The position numbers were made by a program, and so were the translations under genes. The notes beneath the pieces are model-generated. The model made no database searches. It saw only the letters and a list, made by a program, of their open reading frames with translations, and was not told the origin of the DNA. 64,000 nt of DNA from Tethya wilhelma (Eukaryota; Porifera; Demospongiae; Tethyida; Tethyidae): contig CAXIPT010000004.1 in the NCBI GenBank assembly GCA_964030475.1, positions 3,456,535 through 3,520,534 of the forward strand. The letters are read 5' to 3'. Below, in pieces: positions 44,813 through 55,201 of this stretch (position 1 is its first letter; each line of letters starts with the position of its first letter).

Positions 44813-45465
44813 TGTGGAACTGGTAGACTTACAGTGGCATTAGCTGAGAGGGTAGGACCAAAGTGTCATGTTGTAGGCATAGATCCTGACAGAGAGAGGA
44901 TCAAGACAGCCAGAGAGAAAAATTCTAGACCAAATATCACTTATGTTGAAGCAAATGGAGAAACATTTCCAGAAGGGCCTTACAACTTTGTGTTCTCAAA
45001 CTACGTCCTTCACTGGATTGAAGATAAAGAGCCAGTCTTTAACAGAGTCAGTGAAAATCTCTGTCCTGGTGGAAAATTTGCCTTTATAATTAATATGGAT
45101 CATGCTCCTTTGATTCACGAAGCATTTGGGATATTCATTGCAAGTGAAGCTGAGCGATATTCATTGCAAGTGAAGCTGAGCGATACAAACTGGTAGACAG
45201 TACTTTGGTTCATTTACCTCTAGAGAAATTGGAAGAAATAGCAGCAAGAAATGGTTTTGTAGAGACTTACAAGAAACTAGGCAAAGATCACTTTTGCTTT
45301 CCTGACGTGGAAACCTTTCTCCAGTTTCTTTATGGTTCATCAGGAGGAGTACTAGACCCAGATAAGGCTGACAAAGAAATTTTGAAGCAATTTAAGGATA
45401 AGTACTCTAACAAAATACCTGAAGTCTCTAATACTATAGTATACATGGTACTCACAAAGTCTTAA
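44813..45465 (+). pseudogene. Group C methyltransferase, 5'-deleted and frameshifted
   Basis: The spacer joins directly to CGTGRLTVALAERVG, so the first 50 codons including the start are gone. In the C-terminal half a 26-base tandem duplication (45131-45156 repeated at 45157-45182) shifts the frame and gives TAG at 45194-45196; the second frame then runs to VYMVLTKS at 45465. The intervening core is undamaged. Confidence 0.85.
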
Positions 45466-46050
45466 TTTAAAGCAATTCAGCTTCACAGAGTTCTAATTAT
45501 TGTAAGAATTCAAATATTGACTGTTAGCTACTGGTACTGAATAACTAACAATTTTCTGTATTTAAGTTAAACTTTTTCGTCTAAATTTAATTCATATTGC
45601 TACACAGTAATAGTAATTTTGGGATTTATATGCAAGCCAATTGCCATAACGAGGGTCTAATTTAGTGTTTTCTCAAGTTTTATCAAAATTTTGCAAGGTC
45701 ACAATGATCAACTGAGTTTAATGCTATTATTTTGTCACGCACACATATATAATTCACAGCCCTGTTGGTACTTACATAAGGTTCAATCACTAAAATTAAG
45801 AGATTTCAGACAAAATATATTATAGAAGTGTACATCTGCTAATATTTTAATGCTTATTGCAAAACTTGAGAGTAAAACAATTATTAAAACTGCTACTGTA
45901 TTACTGAGCCAGATATAATATGATTTTTGAATGCCTTTCATGACATTTTTCATACACCATTTCGCTTCCTGTATTATTGAACCACATCCTGTATATAAAA
46001 GTATTCATCACTGAACTTACAAATTGAGCACATGTCTGTAACAAGCTGAG
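45466..46050. other. Spacer with TATA box of the truncated 46051 gene
   Basis: Copy of 44260-44812. TATATAAAAG at 45992-46001 lies 50-59 bases before ATG 46051. Confidence 0.5.
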
Positions 46051-46130
46051 ATGGCTACTGAAAGAAGCCAAGCTGATACCTACAATCAAGTTTCTTTAGA
46101 CTACCAAGTAAAAGATGGACTGAAATTGAT
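46051..46130 (+). CDS. Group C methyltransferase, 5' end only (cut by assembly gap)
   Basis: ATG 46051 gives ATERSQADTYNQVSLDYQVK and DGLKL, a sound group C N-terminus behind a TATA box. It stops at the N at 46131, after which no methyltransferase sequence follows. The rest of the gene probably lies in missing sequence rather than being deleted in the organism. Confidence 0.65.
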
Positions 46131-46131
46131 N
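46131..46131. other. Single N: assembly join
   Basis: The only ambiguous base in the window. A group C gene breaks off on its left, and DDB1 lacks all exons after exon 3 on its right. Confidence 0.85.
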
Positions 46132-46594
46132 AGAGAGATGATGACCAATAAAATTGTACTATACACTCCAAATACAAATATAGATTTGCTGTATGAAGTG
46201 TAAAATTTGATATGTAGCACACACACAAGACAAACCATTGAAGGAGTGTGACACCTGGCATCACCAATACAATAAAAGCCATGATATATTATGATATCAA
46301 TTACTAACACATAAACTGGGAAATTGCTGAGCAATAACACTTGTGGCTGTAAATGAAAACTAAAACCTAACCATCTACACCAACACAATCTTTAAAGCCA
46401 CTACTGTTAATGGGAGAATTTAACAAAAATCTTATCATGTTGGTTAAATTTTCCCAATCATGACTGTTTTGCATACACAAATACACATAGCCTCGTTCTT
46501 TGAGCCTCTGCATGGTGCTATTATGCAATACACTGACTTTATTAGATTAATATTATACTAAACCGATAATTACCTATAATTTATATATGTCTAG
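46132..46594. other. Non-coding
   Basis: No DDB1 exon, methyltransferase or other gene seen on either strand. Confidence 0.45.
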
Positions 46595-46858
46595 GCTAGT
46601 CGTTTCACATTCACTTGAGGCTCTATTCTCACACTATAATAACTCGTCCATATTTTGTCTATATTCGTCTATATTTCGATATTTCAATAAGAACCATATA
46701 TTTAATAGTCAATTTCACCTAGATTCTACTAATTGCAAAACACATTTTACCAATCAAAATACCTACACTTTTGCCATATGTTGAGTACAGTGACCCCATC
46801 AAAGTTCGCATATTTGACTTTCAGCTTTATAGGGTTCAAGTGAACATGAATTAACTAG
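46595..46858. mobile_element. Degenerate MITE, same family as 49114-49381
   Basis: Imperfect terminal repeats (CATTCACTTGA near 46608-46618 and TTCAAGTGAACATG near 46835-46848) enclose an interior that shares AATTTCACnTAGATT with the intact copy. Flanking CTAG sequences may be remnants of the target site. It ends 17 bases from DDB1 exon 3. Confidence 0.5.
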
Positions 46859-46875
46859 TTTCAATTATAACTAAC

Positions 46876-47100
46876 CTCAGCTAGGTAAACAACAGTGGGT
46901 GTGGTGTAACCGTGTAAAAACTGCACGTCGATGATATAGAGATCCTCCAGTCGAATGTTGAATGCTTTCAGCTCCTGTCCAGAATCCAACTCCAGGGGAA
47001 CAACCTTAAGAAGCCCAGCGTAGAGGTGGAGGGCAATGACCTTACAATCAGGATCAACGATGCCAACTTGATGACCTTCAGTGGGGCGACCAACACGATC
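46876..47100 (-). CDS. DDB1: DDB1 exon 3
   Basis: 75 codons, phase 0 at both ends: acceptor CTACACCCTAAG before 47100 and donor GTTAGTTA after 46876. The product DRVGRPTEGHQVGIVDPDCK ... ELKAFNIRLEDLYIIDVQFL ... matches the part of the first beta-propeller of DDB1 that directly follows exon 2. The acceptor lies beside a TG/GA microsatellite whose translation (Ser-Leu, Thr-His runs) is not part of the protein. No later exon is found below 46876. Confidence 0.9.
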
Positions 47101-47113
47101 CTTAGGGTGTAGG

Positions 47114-47172
<59 letters not shown>
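47114..47172. repeat. (TG)n(GA)n microsatellite
   Basis: TG dinucleotides pass directly into about 22 GA units, immediately upstream of the DDB1 exon 3 acceptor. Confidence 0.95.
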
Positions 47173-47176
<4 letters not shown>

Positions 47177-47639
47177 GGGTTTACTAATAAGTGTTTTCTT
47201 ACTCTATGTGTGATGAGTGAAAGAATGCTGTAAGCCAATAAATTTTAGATATATAACTATGCTTTATGCACCTGCATACACATGTATACATTAATTGTTA
47301 CTATAGAAACATGGTAGTAGACTTGTACAACGACAGTAACATGCATTAACACAGCAATTGCAGAAAACTTTCATACTTAAAATCTACAATGTTTGCAGTT
47401 AACAATATTATACTTTACATACACATTAACTAAACAGAGTTTGATTAGCTGCAGCAGCCAACATTATGCATGCACAGTTAATTTTTTAATCACAGGTAGT
47501 ACAGATACAGAAAGACAACTAATAAAACTAAGTGGAGGAGTAGATTGTTGACATACACACAATCATATTAGACACACTAATTTTGCTAAAAATAATACTC
47601 AGTTGATGAAAGTTAAATACTGTTACACCATTGCAGCTA
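47173..47639. other. Intronic non-coding
   Basis: Nothing recognised between the microsatellite and the 3' end of the first receptor gene. Confidence 0.4.
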
Positions 47640-48722
47640 TCAGTCTTTGGAAAAACAACCAATTATTGCACTCTTCGTTTTACTAATGATATCTCTAATG
47701 ACTTCACGGACATCACCATTTCTCATGAGAACTATCGGATCGATTATTGAAATGGTGAAGAACAAATTCCGCGTGAATATAGTGATCACGATATAAGGCT
47801 CTGGAGGAAAAATCCCAAGTCTTTGGAAAATACTTGGAACGACTAGTGTTAGTACAAAGGCCGGAAACACAACTCCAAAAAGAGCCAAAAAGAGGAGCAG
47901 CAAAGTTATTACAACTCGCTTGCTGCGTTTACGACGGAGAGCTTCCTCTTCTGCACCAACATGTTCAGCGGGGAGAACACGAGAATCAACCTTCCTCGCT
48001 TTGATGTACATGACAATGTACAGAATGAATGCTACAATAACAATGATGTTGCCGAAAAAGACGAGCGATAGCCTAAACCTAGAGCATGCCTCCTGGTGCT
48101 TGCATCCTACACCAATATTGCAGAGGTGTATGCTACTGTGATAGTCGAAGCAATCCAGCAAACCTCGGAAAGGGATCAGAGAGAGCATAATGGAAATGGC
48201 CCACATCAGACTGAACAAAATAATCACAACTTTCACTCGATATTTCGGATAGCGTAGCGGGTAGAACACATTCAGAAAGCGATCCAGGGCCAACACAAAG
48301 AGGATGAAGTTACGAATTTGTAAAAATACATAGCTAAATGAACCAAAGATGGGACAAAGAATGGAACCAAACACCCATCCACCTGCAATAGAATTGATTG
48401 CAGCAACAAAATAAGTCACGACAGCATTGATGAGGTCAGTGATCACAACTTGCAGGATGATGTAAAAGTCAAGATTGCGAAGTTTCTTGAACTTGGCCAC
48501 CAGCAAGATTACCAGAGCATTGAGAGAGACTGCAAAGAGAAATCCTACAAAATAGAAGACAATTTGAACGTGTCGTACAGCCTTAGCTACGGGAGGAGAA
48601 ATCGGAAGAAACTCATCTTCATATCGGAGCATTTCGCAAGTCTCCAGAAAAGAAGAATTGAGATCATGTCCATCACCAGAGAGAAAATCTGAGCTTCCAC
48701 TTTGAAATTCCATTTTGAACAA
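47640..48722 (-). CDS. Class A (rhodopsin-like) GPCR, intronless
   Basis: 360-residue seven-helix receptor for an unknown ligand. Visible: an extracellular N-terminus with an N-glycosylation site (NSS, 22-24); TM1 with N68 (SLNALVILL); TM2 with D96 (VITDLINAV); the conserved Cys at TM3 (C123); TM3 end DRF at 147-149 in place of DRY; four Cys in the second extracellular loop (191, 201, 207, 213); a basic loop before TM6 (RRKRSKR, 263-269); TM7 with DPIVLMRNGDVRE (328-340), where NPxxY is replaced by DPxxL. The start may be M1 or M4 (MEFQSGSSDF). A palindromic TATA-like CCTTATATAAGG lies at 48781-48792, about 60 bases upstream. Confidence 0.88.
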   Translation of the reverse strand: MFKMEFQSGSSDFLSGDGHDLNSSFLETCEMLRYEDEFLPISPPVAKAVRHVQIVFYFVGFLFAVSLNALVILLVAKFKKLRNLDFYIILQVVITDLINAVVTYFVAAINSIAGGWVFGSILCPIFGSFSYVFLQIRNFILFVLALDRFLNVFYPLRYPKYRVKVVIILFSLMWAISIMLSLIPFRGLLDCFDYHSSIHLCNIGVGCKHQEACSRFRLSLVFFGNIIVIVAFILYIVMYIKARKVDSRVLPAEHVGAEEEALRRKRSKRVVITLLLLFLALFGVVFPAFVLTLVVPSIFQRLGIFPPEPYIVITIFTRNLFFTISIIDPIVLMRNGDVREVIRDIISKTKSAIIGCFSKD

Positions 48723-49783
48723 AATTGACTGAGAACTTCACAATAATATATTAAAGAATGCACATAGGGCAAGTACATGTCCTTATATAAGGAAACAGAC
48801 ACCATAACTGTTACAATGTAAGTCATCCACAACTATAGTTCTTTGAAATCAGACTAGGGTGCAAATAACAGACATGCATGAAGACATATTATTAGATCTA
48901 AGCATGATAATGCATGTACCAGGCATAATGCTGTGGGAATATTTGGCATAATGGAACTAGTTTCTAGCTAAGCAAGCTCAGATGTTTGGTTTGAATTTGG
49001 TTTGTGGTTAGACAATAGTACAATCATGTAGTGGCTTTGGAGCAACTTACATGTAATTTATCAGATCAGATATTGTAGTCTAGTCTCTCCCTGTGTATGG
49101 TGTTCCAAGACTAAAGTCTATTCGCGTTCACTTGAGCCTTCAAAATCTCTTCATAACTTGGCCGTATATCTATGAATTGCGCTATTTTAGATACCATTCG
49201 ATTGCAAATTTCACGTAGATTTGTTTGGTGCTTTTTAAAATGTGCTACCCCTTACCATTCAAAAGTTACTCGTATGTCCCATACATAAAGTACAGACATT
49301 CCATTAACCTCAAATGCGGAAAAGTAGTACTTAAGCAAAACCACACTACTTCCTGGGCGCAAGTGAACGCGAATAGACTTTAATCACTTGTGCTCGCATG
49401 TACAAGTAACAACCTTGTAAACAATACTAATCATTAGCAGCACCAACTATGCACAGGCATGTCTGGAATATAATCAGATTATTGAAACTAGTGTATCGTT
49501 AGCGGCTTGCAGTGCCAATATGAGAGGCAAGAAGTCATTAGAAAATTTGTCAATGGGTCAAAATAAAAACTACACAAAATATGTCATAATTCATTAGCAA
49601 TTGATTCTCACAAAGAGTTCTTAATGTATTCCTTTATCACAGTAATCATTAATTGACACAACACACAAACAATTATTGCAAATGCTGAAAAATAAATACA
49701 ATTATTATAAGTTAAATCAGACCACCCCTTGCACTATGAAGAGACAATATCATACCATAATTTTATTGTAACTATCTTGTAAG
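48723..49783. other. Receptor-cluster spacer with a MITE
   Basis: The part 48840-49110 resembles 51980-52290 and 54000-54330 (shared GAAATCAGACTAGGGTGCAA and CATGAAGACAT). The MITE at 49114-49381 is described separately. No gene. Confidence 0.55.
49114..49381. mobile_element. MITE with perfect 21-bp terminal inverted repeats
   Basis: 268-base element whose ends are exact inverted repeats (49114-49134 and 49361-49381, containing TCTATTCGCGTTCACTT). They are flanked by TA on both sides (49112-49113, 49382-49383), as expected of a Tc1/mariner-type target duplication. No coding capacity. The homologous spacers near 52290 and 54330 lack it. Confidence 0.8.
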
Positions 49784-50884
49784 CTAGTGTATTGCTAAAC
49801 TTTTTTTCATACTGTCCTTCAACTGCTTCACAAGTGCACTCATTATCTCACGAATTTTGCCATTCCTCATGAGCACAATGGGATCGATGATTGCATACAT
49901 AAAGAGCAACTTTCGAGCAAAGATCACAGCAAACTTAAACGCTTCAGGTGGAACAGTGTCTAACACTCGATAGATATTTGGAATGACGACCGTTATCAAC
50001 AGTGATGGGAGCAGAATCCCCAACAACGCTAGGAAAAACAGGAACAATGTAATCGAAGCTTGTTTGCTGCGTTTACGACGGGAGACTTCCTCTTCATTAT
50101 CATCCCCACCTCCCGTACTTGGGAGAACCCGTGTGTTCAACTTCTTAGCCTTCACAAACATGACAACATACATTACAAATGCAATCAACAAAGCGAGAAT
50201 CAAGCTAAAAATCGTTACAGCTCTGTAGTTGGAACACGCTTCCGGGTGTTTACAGCCTTGACCGAGAAAACAGAATCGGATATCATTGAGATAGTCAAAA
50301 CAATCAAGTAGGCCGGGCAGTGGAAGTAGTGAAACTATGATGGCTAATAGCCATATTGCTATTAAGAGGAGAGTGACAACTTTCACTCTGTAGACTTGAT
50401 AACGGAAGGGGTAGAATACATCAAGAAAACGATCAAGAGTCAGGACAAAGAGAACGTAGCAGCGAATTTGAATCAGCAGCCAAGACAAAAACCCAAAGAG
50501 TGAACAGAACAAAGCACCAAATACCAACCGATCTGCAATAGAGTTGACGGCAGCAAAACAAAACGTGGCTACAACATTGAGCAGGTCACTGACTACAATG
50601 TGAAGCATAAAATAATAATCGAGAGTGAGTTGTTTCCTGAACTTGGTAACCACTACAATGACTGTAGTGTTTAGAGAGAAACTTACAAGAAACATAGCAA
50701 TATAGAACACTGACTGAAAGAGAGTCCACATTTTGTTGCCATTTGAAAGAAAGTCACTTTCATAACGAAGCACTTCACAATACTTCACAGCAGAAGAGTT
50801 GAACATATAGTTGGCATAATCACCAGGATAATTTGATTCGTCTCCAAACTCCATATTCAGGGCATGAACTAGTTTGGTATACAA
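49784..50884 (-). CDS. Class A GPCR, intronless
   Basis: 366 codons from the first ATG; the more likely start is M11 at 50854 (MEFGDESNYP, cf. MEFQSGSSDF in the 47640 gene). Key residues: N72 in TM1 (SLNTTVIVV), D100 in TM2 (VVSDLLNVV), C127 at TM3, DRF 151-153 (LDRFLDVFYPFRY), a Cys-rich second extracellular loop (195, 205, 211, 217), RRKRSK before TM6 and IIDPIVLMRNGKIRE in TM7. It is the most divergent member of the cluster. Confidence 0.88.
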   Translation of the reverse strand: MYTKLVHALNMEFGDESNYPGDYANYMFNSSAVKYCEVLRYESDFLSNGNKMWTLFQSVFYIAMFLVSFSLNTTVIVVVTKFRKQLTLDYYFMLHIVVSDLLNVVATFCFAAVNSIADRLVFGALFCSLFGFLSWLLIQIRCYVLFVLTLDRFLDVFYPFRYQVYRVKVVTLLLIAIWLLAIIVSLLPLPGLLDCFDYLNDIRFCFLGQGCKHPEACSNYRAVTIFSLILALLIAFVMYVVMFVKAKKLNTRVLPSTGGGDDNEEEVSRRKRSKQASITLFLFFLALLGILLPSLLITVVIPNIYRVLDTVPPEAFKFAVIFARKLLFMYAIIDPIVLMRNGKIREIMSALVKQLKDSMKKSLAIH

Positions 50885-51136
50885 ACTAGTTGAATTATAG
50901 TTAAAATTGCATAGTGTCCTAATAGTTTAGGTTGATATCTCTATTTCGAGAACAAAGGTGTGAACAATAATTCTATTTAAAAAATGTAGTAAAATCAAGT
51001 CACAACTATTGAAGTCAATGAAAAGTGAATAAACTATAGGGCTACAAACATATTTGACACTAATCAACAACTAGAACACCTAAAGACTGTCTATACATAG
51101 TGGGTAAGTTTGGCACTCTGGACAAAAATATGTAAT

Positions 51137-51835
51137 GACAAAAAAATTTGGCAGCACAAAAATACTGAGCAGAATTGTATTTCAAGAAATCTGTTGATCT
51201 TCAAACAAGAGATGGAATCTGTCTGATCAACAAGACATCACTAGTTGAAGGAAGCACAGTGCTGGATCTTGGATGTGGGACTGGCAATCTAACGGCAGTT
51301 CTAGCTGAGAAGGTTGGACCAACTGGTCGTGTGGTAGGGATAGATCCAGACAGAGAGAGGATCAATGTTGCAGAAGAGAATGTCAGAAATCCTAATGCTG
51401 ATTTTGCACAAGCTGATGGAGAGACATTTCCAGAGGATGGATACGATTTAGTCTTCTCCAACTACGTACTTCACTGGATTGAAGACAAAGAGGCTGTCTT
51501 CAAAAGAGTGCATGCTAATCTTCACAAAGGTGGGGAATTTGCTTTCACACTTTGTCAAGCAGTGCCTACACTTGTCCTTGAGTTGCTCCAAACAATGAAC
51601 TCTGACATAGAAAAAGCCATCACAGAAATGCACTACCTGGTAACGGTAGGAGAGCTACAAGATCTAGCAACAACCAGTGGTTTCAGAGTGACCTACCGTG
51701 AGACGAGTGTTAGCCGACTTCCTTTTTCAAATTACGAAGGTGCATTGGATTTTCTCTACACTTCATCGAATGGTCAAATCGATCCATCACTGGCTGATGA
51801 TTGTTGGGCTCCTTTATCCTTGTCAAGGACTAAAC
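51137..51835 (+). pseudogene. Group D methyltransferase displaced into the receptor cluster
   Basis: The core is excellent (YFKKSVDLQTRDGICLINKT, VLDLGCGTGNLTAVLAEKVG, GIDPDRERINVAEE, ADGETFPEDGYDLVFSNYVL), of the 26133 subtype. The start region is ruined: ATG TAA TGA where the ATG was expected, and TGA in place of the Asn-Gln codons before AELYFKK. Near 51808 about 70 bases are deleted, shifting the frame just before the FILVK end. It is the only methyltransferase copy right of the N and lies in DDB1 intron 2, opposite to the receptors. Confidence 0.85.
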
Positions 51836-52645
51836 CTCAACTTTATTTTAACCAATAGATTGGCTCCTATACATTTACATTTCAGTTTCTATTGTCGATG
51901 AATCACCAAGAAAATCTAAGTTTCCACTTTCCAAACATTGACTGACATAATGAATGAAGTTTCTAGCTAGGATATGTATATGTAAGCATAGAGACACCAC
52001 AATAATCTAAAGCATGAGGGAAACTTTGTTTACTTTCTTTGAAATCAGACTAGGATGCAAATAACAAACATACATGAAGACATATTGGATCTTAAACACC
52101 AGAACGTACCTATACCAGACATACTGTTATGTAAATTTAGGTATGCATGGCATAATTAAGTGTGCTAAGTGGTTTGATTTGAGTTTTGCTTGTGATTAGA
52201 CTAGAATACAACCTTGAAATAATTATATTAGTGACACTGGAGCAACTAATAAATTGCCAGATAAAGTATTTGCCTATGTATGGTCCTCCGAGGCAACACA
52301 TTCAATTACTTCCTGCATCTGACCACATCAGCCATGTTGCACTTGTGCTCACATGTACAACAAGTATATGCAAGTAATGAGCAAAATACATTATCATAAT
52401 TTATTGTTGTGATAACATTGAAATTTGATCAAAGCAAGACATTTGCTAAGAAAGTAAAAATTAGCATATAATCTGACTATTGATGAATACACCTAAGAAC
52501 ACATTTGCACACACCAAAGGTTATTTTCACAACAGTACCTTCATCATTGTAATGCTACACACATTGATGTACAATACATGCAAATATTATGGTGACAATA
52601 ACGTGCGTGTATAATTTAGAGTTTTTAGTTCCTTGCTGCTTCTGA
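51836..52645. other. Spacer with a relic of a receptor 5' end
   Basis: At 51890-51935 the minus strand retains AAAGTGGAAACTTAGATTTT, a decayed version of the start of the 47640 receptor (coding KSGSSDFL-like), followed upstream by the receptor-type flank up to about 52380. The receptor body is absent; the methyltransferase pseudogene lies where it should be. Confidence 0.5.
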
Positions 52646-53779
52646 TCAGATGTTATTCATACTTGGCTCATGATCAGTAGAAGTCACTGATCCTTCAAGA
52701 ACTTGAGAGTTAGACTCCCTAATTTTCTCCTTTAGTTTTTTCATGATTCTTCGCGTGATCTCGCGAACGTCACCATTTCTCATCAGAATAATAGGGTCAA
52801 TGACAGAAGTCACAAAGACAAACTTTCTAACGTATATGGACACCACAACGAACCACTCAGCAGATCGAACAGCTGGGAAAATAGCCGAAAAAGCAAAAAC
52901 CAAAGCAAATGTGACAAAAGCAATCCCAAACAGAGTGAGAAAGAAAAGCAGCAATGTTATGGTTGCTCGTTTGCTGCTTCTGCGACGAGCATCAGCCTCT
53001 GGATTGGAATAACCCACTGACGATGTTATCGGTAGCAGTTTAGTGTTTATCATTCTTGCTTTGATGTACATGATAATGTACAACACAAATGCTATCAAAA
53101 CTACAACAATTCCTGTCACAACTCTAAGCAGTGAACTATAAGTGGAACACGCACCCTGGTTTTTACATCCTAGACCAAGAGAACAATACTGCAATCAACT
53201 GTCATACTCAAAACAGTCGAGGAGACCAGGCAGAGGAATAGAAGAAAAGACAATACACCACAGCCACATGGAGATGGAAAGAATGGATGCTACTTTTTCC
53301 CGATGCTTTGGGTAACGGAGAGGGTAGAACACATTGAGAAAGCGATCCATAGTTAGAACAAAAAGAACGTAGTTGCGTACTTGAAAGAATAAAAGACCAT
53401 TGAATGCAGTTACTGAGCAAAGACCAGCACCAAACACCCAACGATTCACTACAGAACTTACAGTTGCAACTGAAAAGGTAACAACTGAGTTGATCAGATC
53501 ACTGACAATAACTTGCAGCATCAAAAAATATGTCAGATTCTGAAGCTTTTTGAATTTTGCTACGATTACAATCACAAGGGTGTTGAGACAGAAACTTAGA
53601 ACCAACATTACAATAAAAAATATGTAATTAGAATGCCTCACTATTTCAGAAGCAACAAAAGATATCGGAAGGATCTCTGCTTCGTAGCGACCTATCTCAC
53701 AATCCTCCACAGATGAAACGTTACTGAGATTGCTATCAATATCAAGAAAGTCCACGAAATCTGGGTCTTCACTTTCCAT
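52646..53779 (-). pseudogene. Class A GPCR with a single nonsense codon
   Basis: The minus-strand frame is open for 377 codons (start MESEDPDFVDFLDIDSNLSN) except TGA at 53197-53195, in CFEYDS[TGA]LQYCSLGLGC of the second extracellular loop. The 55752 paralogue has CGT (Arg) there; a CGA-to-TGA change is the simplest path. All hallmark residues persist on both sides: TM1 N, TM2 SDLINSVV, MDRFLNVFYPLRYP, DARRRSSKRATITL, VIDPIILMRNGDVRE. Downstream constraint looks fresh, so the loss is recent, or the stop is an allele or base error. Confidence 0.85.
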
Positions 53780-53817
53780 CCCAAATCAAAACCAACAATT
53801 AACCTTGCTACACAGTC

Positions 53818-53872
53818 AGAGTGTCACCATAGAAAATCTGAGCTTCCACTTTTTATTTTTGAACAAACGTTG
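53818..53872 (-). pseudogene. Relic of a receptor 5' end
   Basis: Minus-strand AAGTGGAAGCTCAGATTTTC is identical to the codons for SGSSDF at the start of the 47640 receptor, but then runs into a stop. It stands directly upstream of the 53779 receptor, so a former receptor gene of the 47640 type was replaced or deleted here. Confidence 0.55.
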
Positions 53873-54999
53873 ACTGAGATCTTTAAAATTAATTAAGTTT
53901 CTAGCTAGGACAAGTGTTCATATATAAGTATACAGACACCATAACAATCTATGGCATCAAATGACTTTCAAATTGCTAATTTTCTTTGAAATCAGACCAG
54001 GGTGCAACTAACAGACATGTATGAAGACATGTCTTCTCTAGTTCTCAGACTCATCTAAGCATCAAAATGCATGTACCAGGCATAATGCTGTTATGAACTG
54101 TGGTTTGGGGGCACTCAATGTGACACACCCAGTTGTACCTTTACCTTAAGAGGCATTCAGCATAATCAATGTAACTTAATAGTTTCTAGCTAAGTAGGCT
54201 CAATGTGGTTTCAAATTGGTTCAACTTTTGTTCGATACATATGGTTCCACTACATGATACAACAATGAAACATACTAGTGGCTCTGGAGCAACCTAATTG
54301 CCAGATATTGTAGTCTAGTCTCTGCCTATGTAGAGTCTACCAACACTAATTTCTTCCTATGCACCATATCAGCCACATTGTACATGTGCTCAAATGCACA
54401 AGTATACAAACATAATAATTGTAATGAGCAAAGTTTTGTGCATCTAATTAATATTGTCTATGAGAACAAATCATAGCTCGGAGTTCACCAGCAATGCCTA
54501 AAGATCTAACATACAAAAGATCTAACTTTAATAAACTACATATACTGATAATGTTGACAAATGCAATGCTATTAGTCCAAAAATGGTTACTGCAGTTTAG
54601 CCTCGTAAATAATACATGTACTAATTTAAAATCAGCACCCACAAGCTTGTCTGGAATTTAAGTTGGTGCTGCCATATTGCTGGCTTCTTGCAGTGGCAAA
54701 TGAGACACAATTAGGATCGAAGTTAATTCCTCTACACTGAACCGCTTTGAGTTTGATAGTGGACTGTTGAGCTTTGCTTTTTTGGTCTATCTACATAATG
54801 AAGGTATATACCACAAGGCTTCGGTAATCATTATCACAATGTCATATAAGGTACATTGTATTACAATTATAATAGATTAGTATTTTAATAACAGCAAAAC
54901 TTGATCATAGCAAGACATTAGCTAAAAAACTCAAAAACTATTATTATTATTAATGAATACATTTATTAAGTACACGCGCACGCACACGCACACACACAC

Positions 55000-55089
<90 letters not shown>

Positions 55090-55201
55090 AAGATTATGCA
55101 ATACAGTATCTTCATTATAGTATCTTTGTAATGCCACACATATATTGATGTACAATATGTGTAAATACGGTGACAAGAAGGCGTGTGTATAGTTCAGAGT
55201 T
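53873..55201. other. Receptor-cluster spacer
   Basis: Bases 53880-54400 are the duplicated receptor upstream region (TATATAAG near 53921; GAAATCAGACCAGGGTGCAA near 53990). No gene in the rest. Confidence 0.5.
54975..55086. repeat. (CA)n microsatellite
   Basis: About 110 bases of nearly pure CA, preceded by CGCACACGCA variants. It lies 115 bases from the exact 549-bp duplication. Confidence 0.95.

Noticed and set aside
47101..47238. N-terminal Ser-Leu/Thr-His extension of the DDB1 exon 3 frame
   Set aside because: Translation of the TG/GA repeat in the intron; the AG acceptor at 47102-47101 gives the conserved exon edge.
54931..55176. Val-Cys repeat frame on the minus strand
   Set aside because: Translation of the CA microsatellite.
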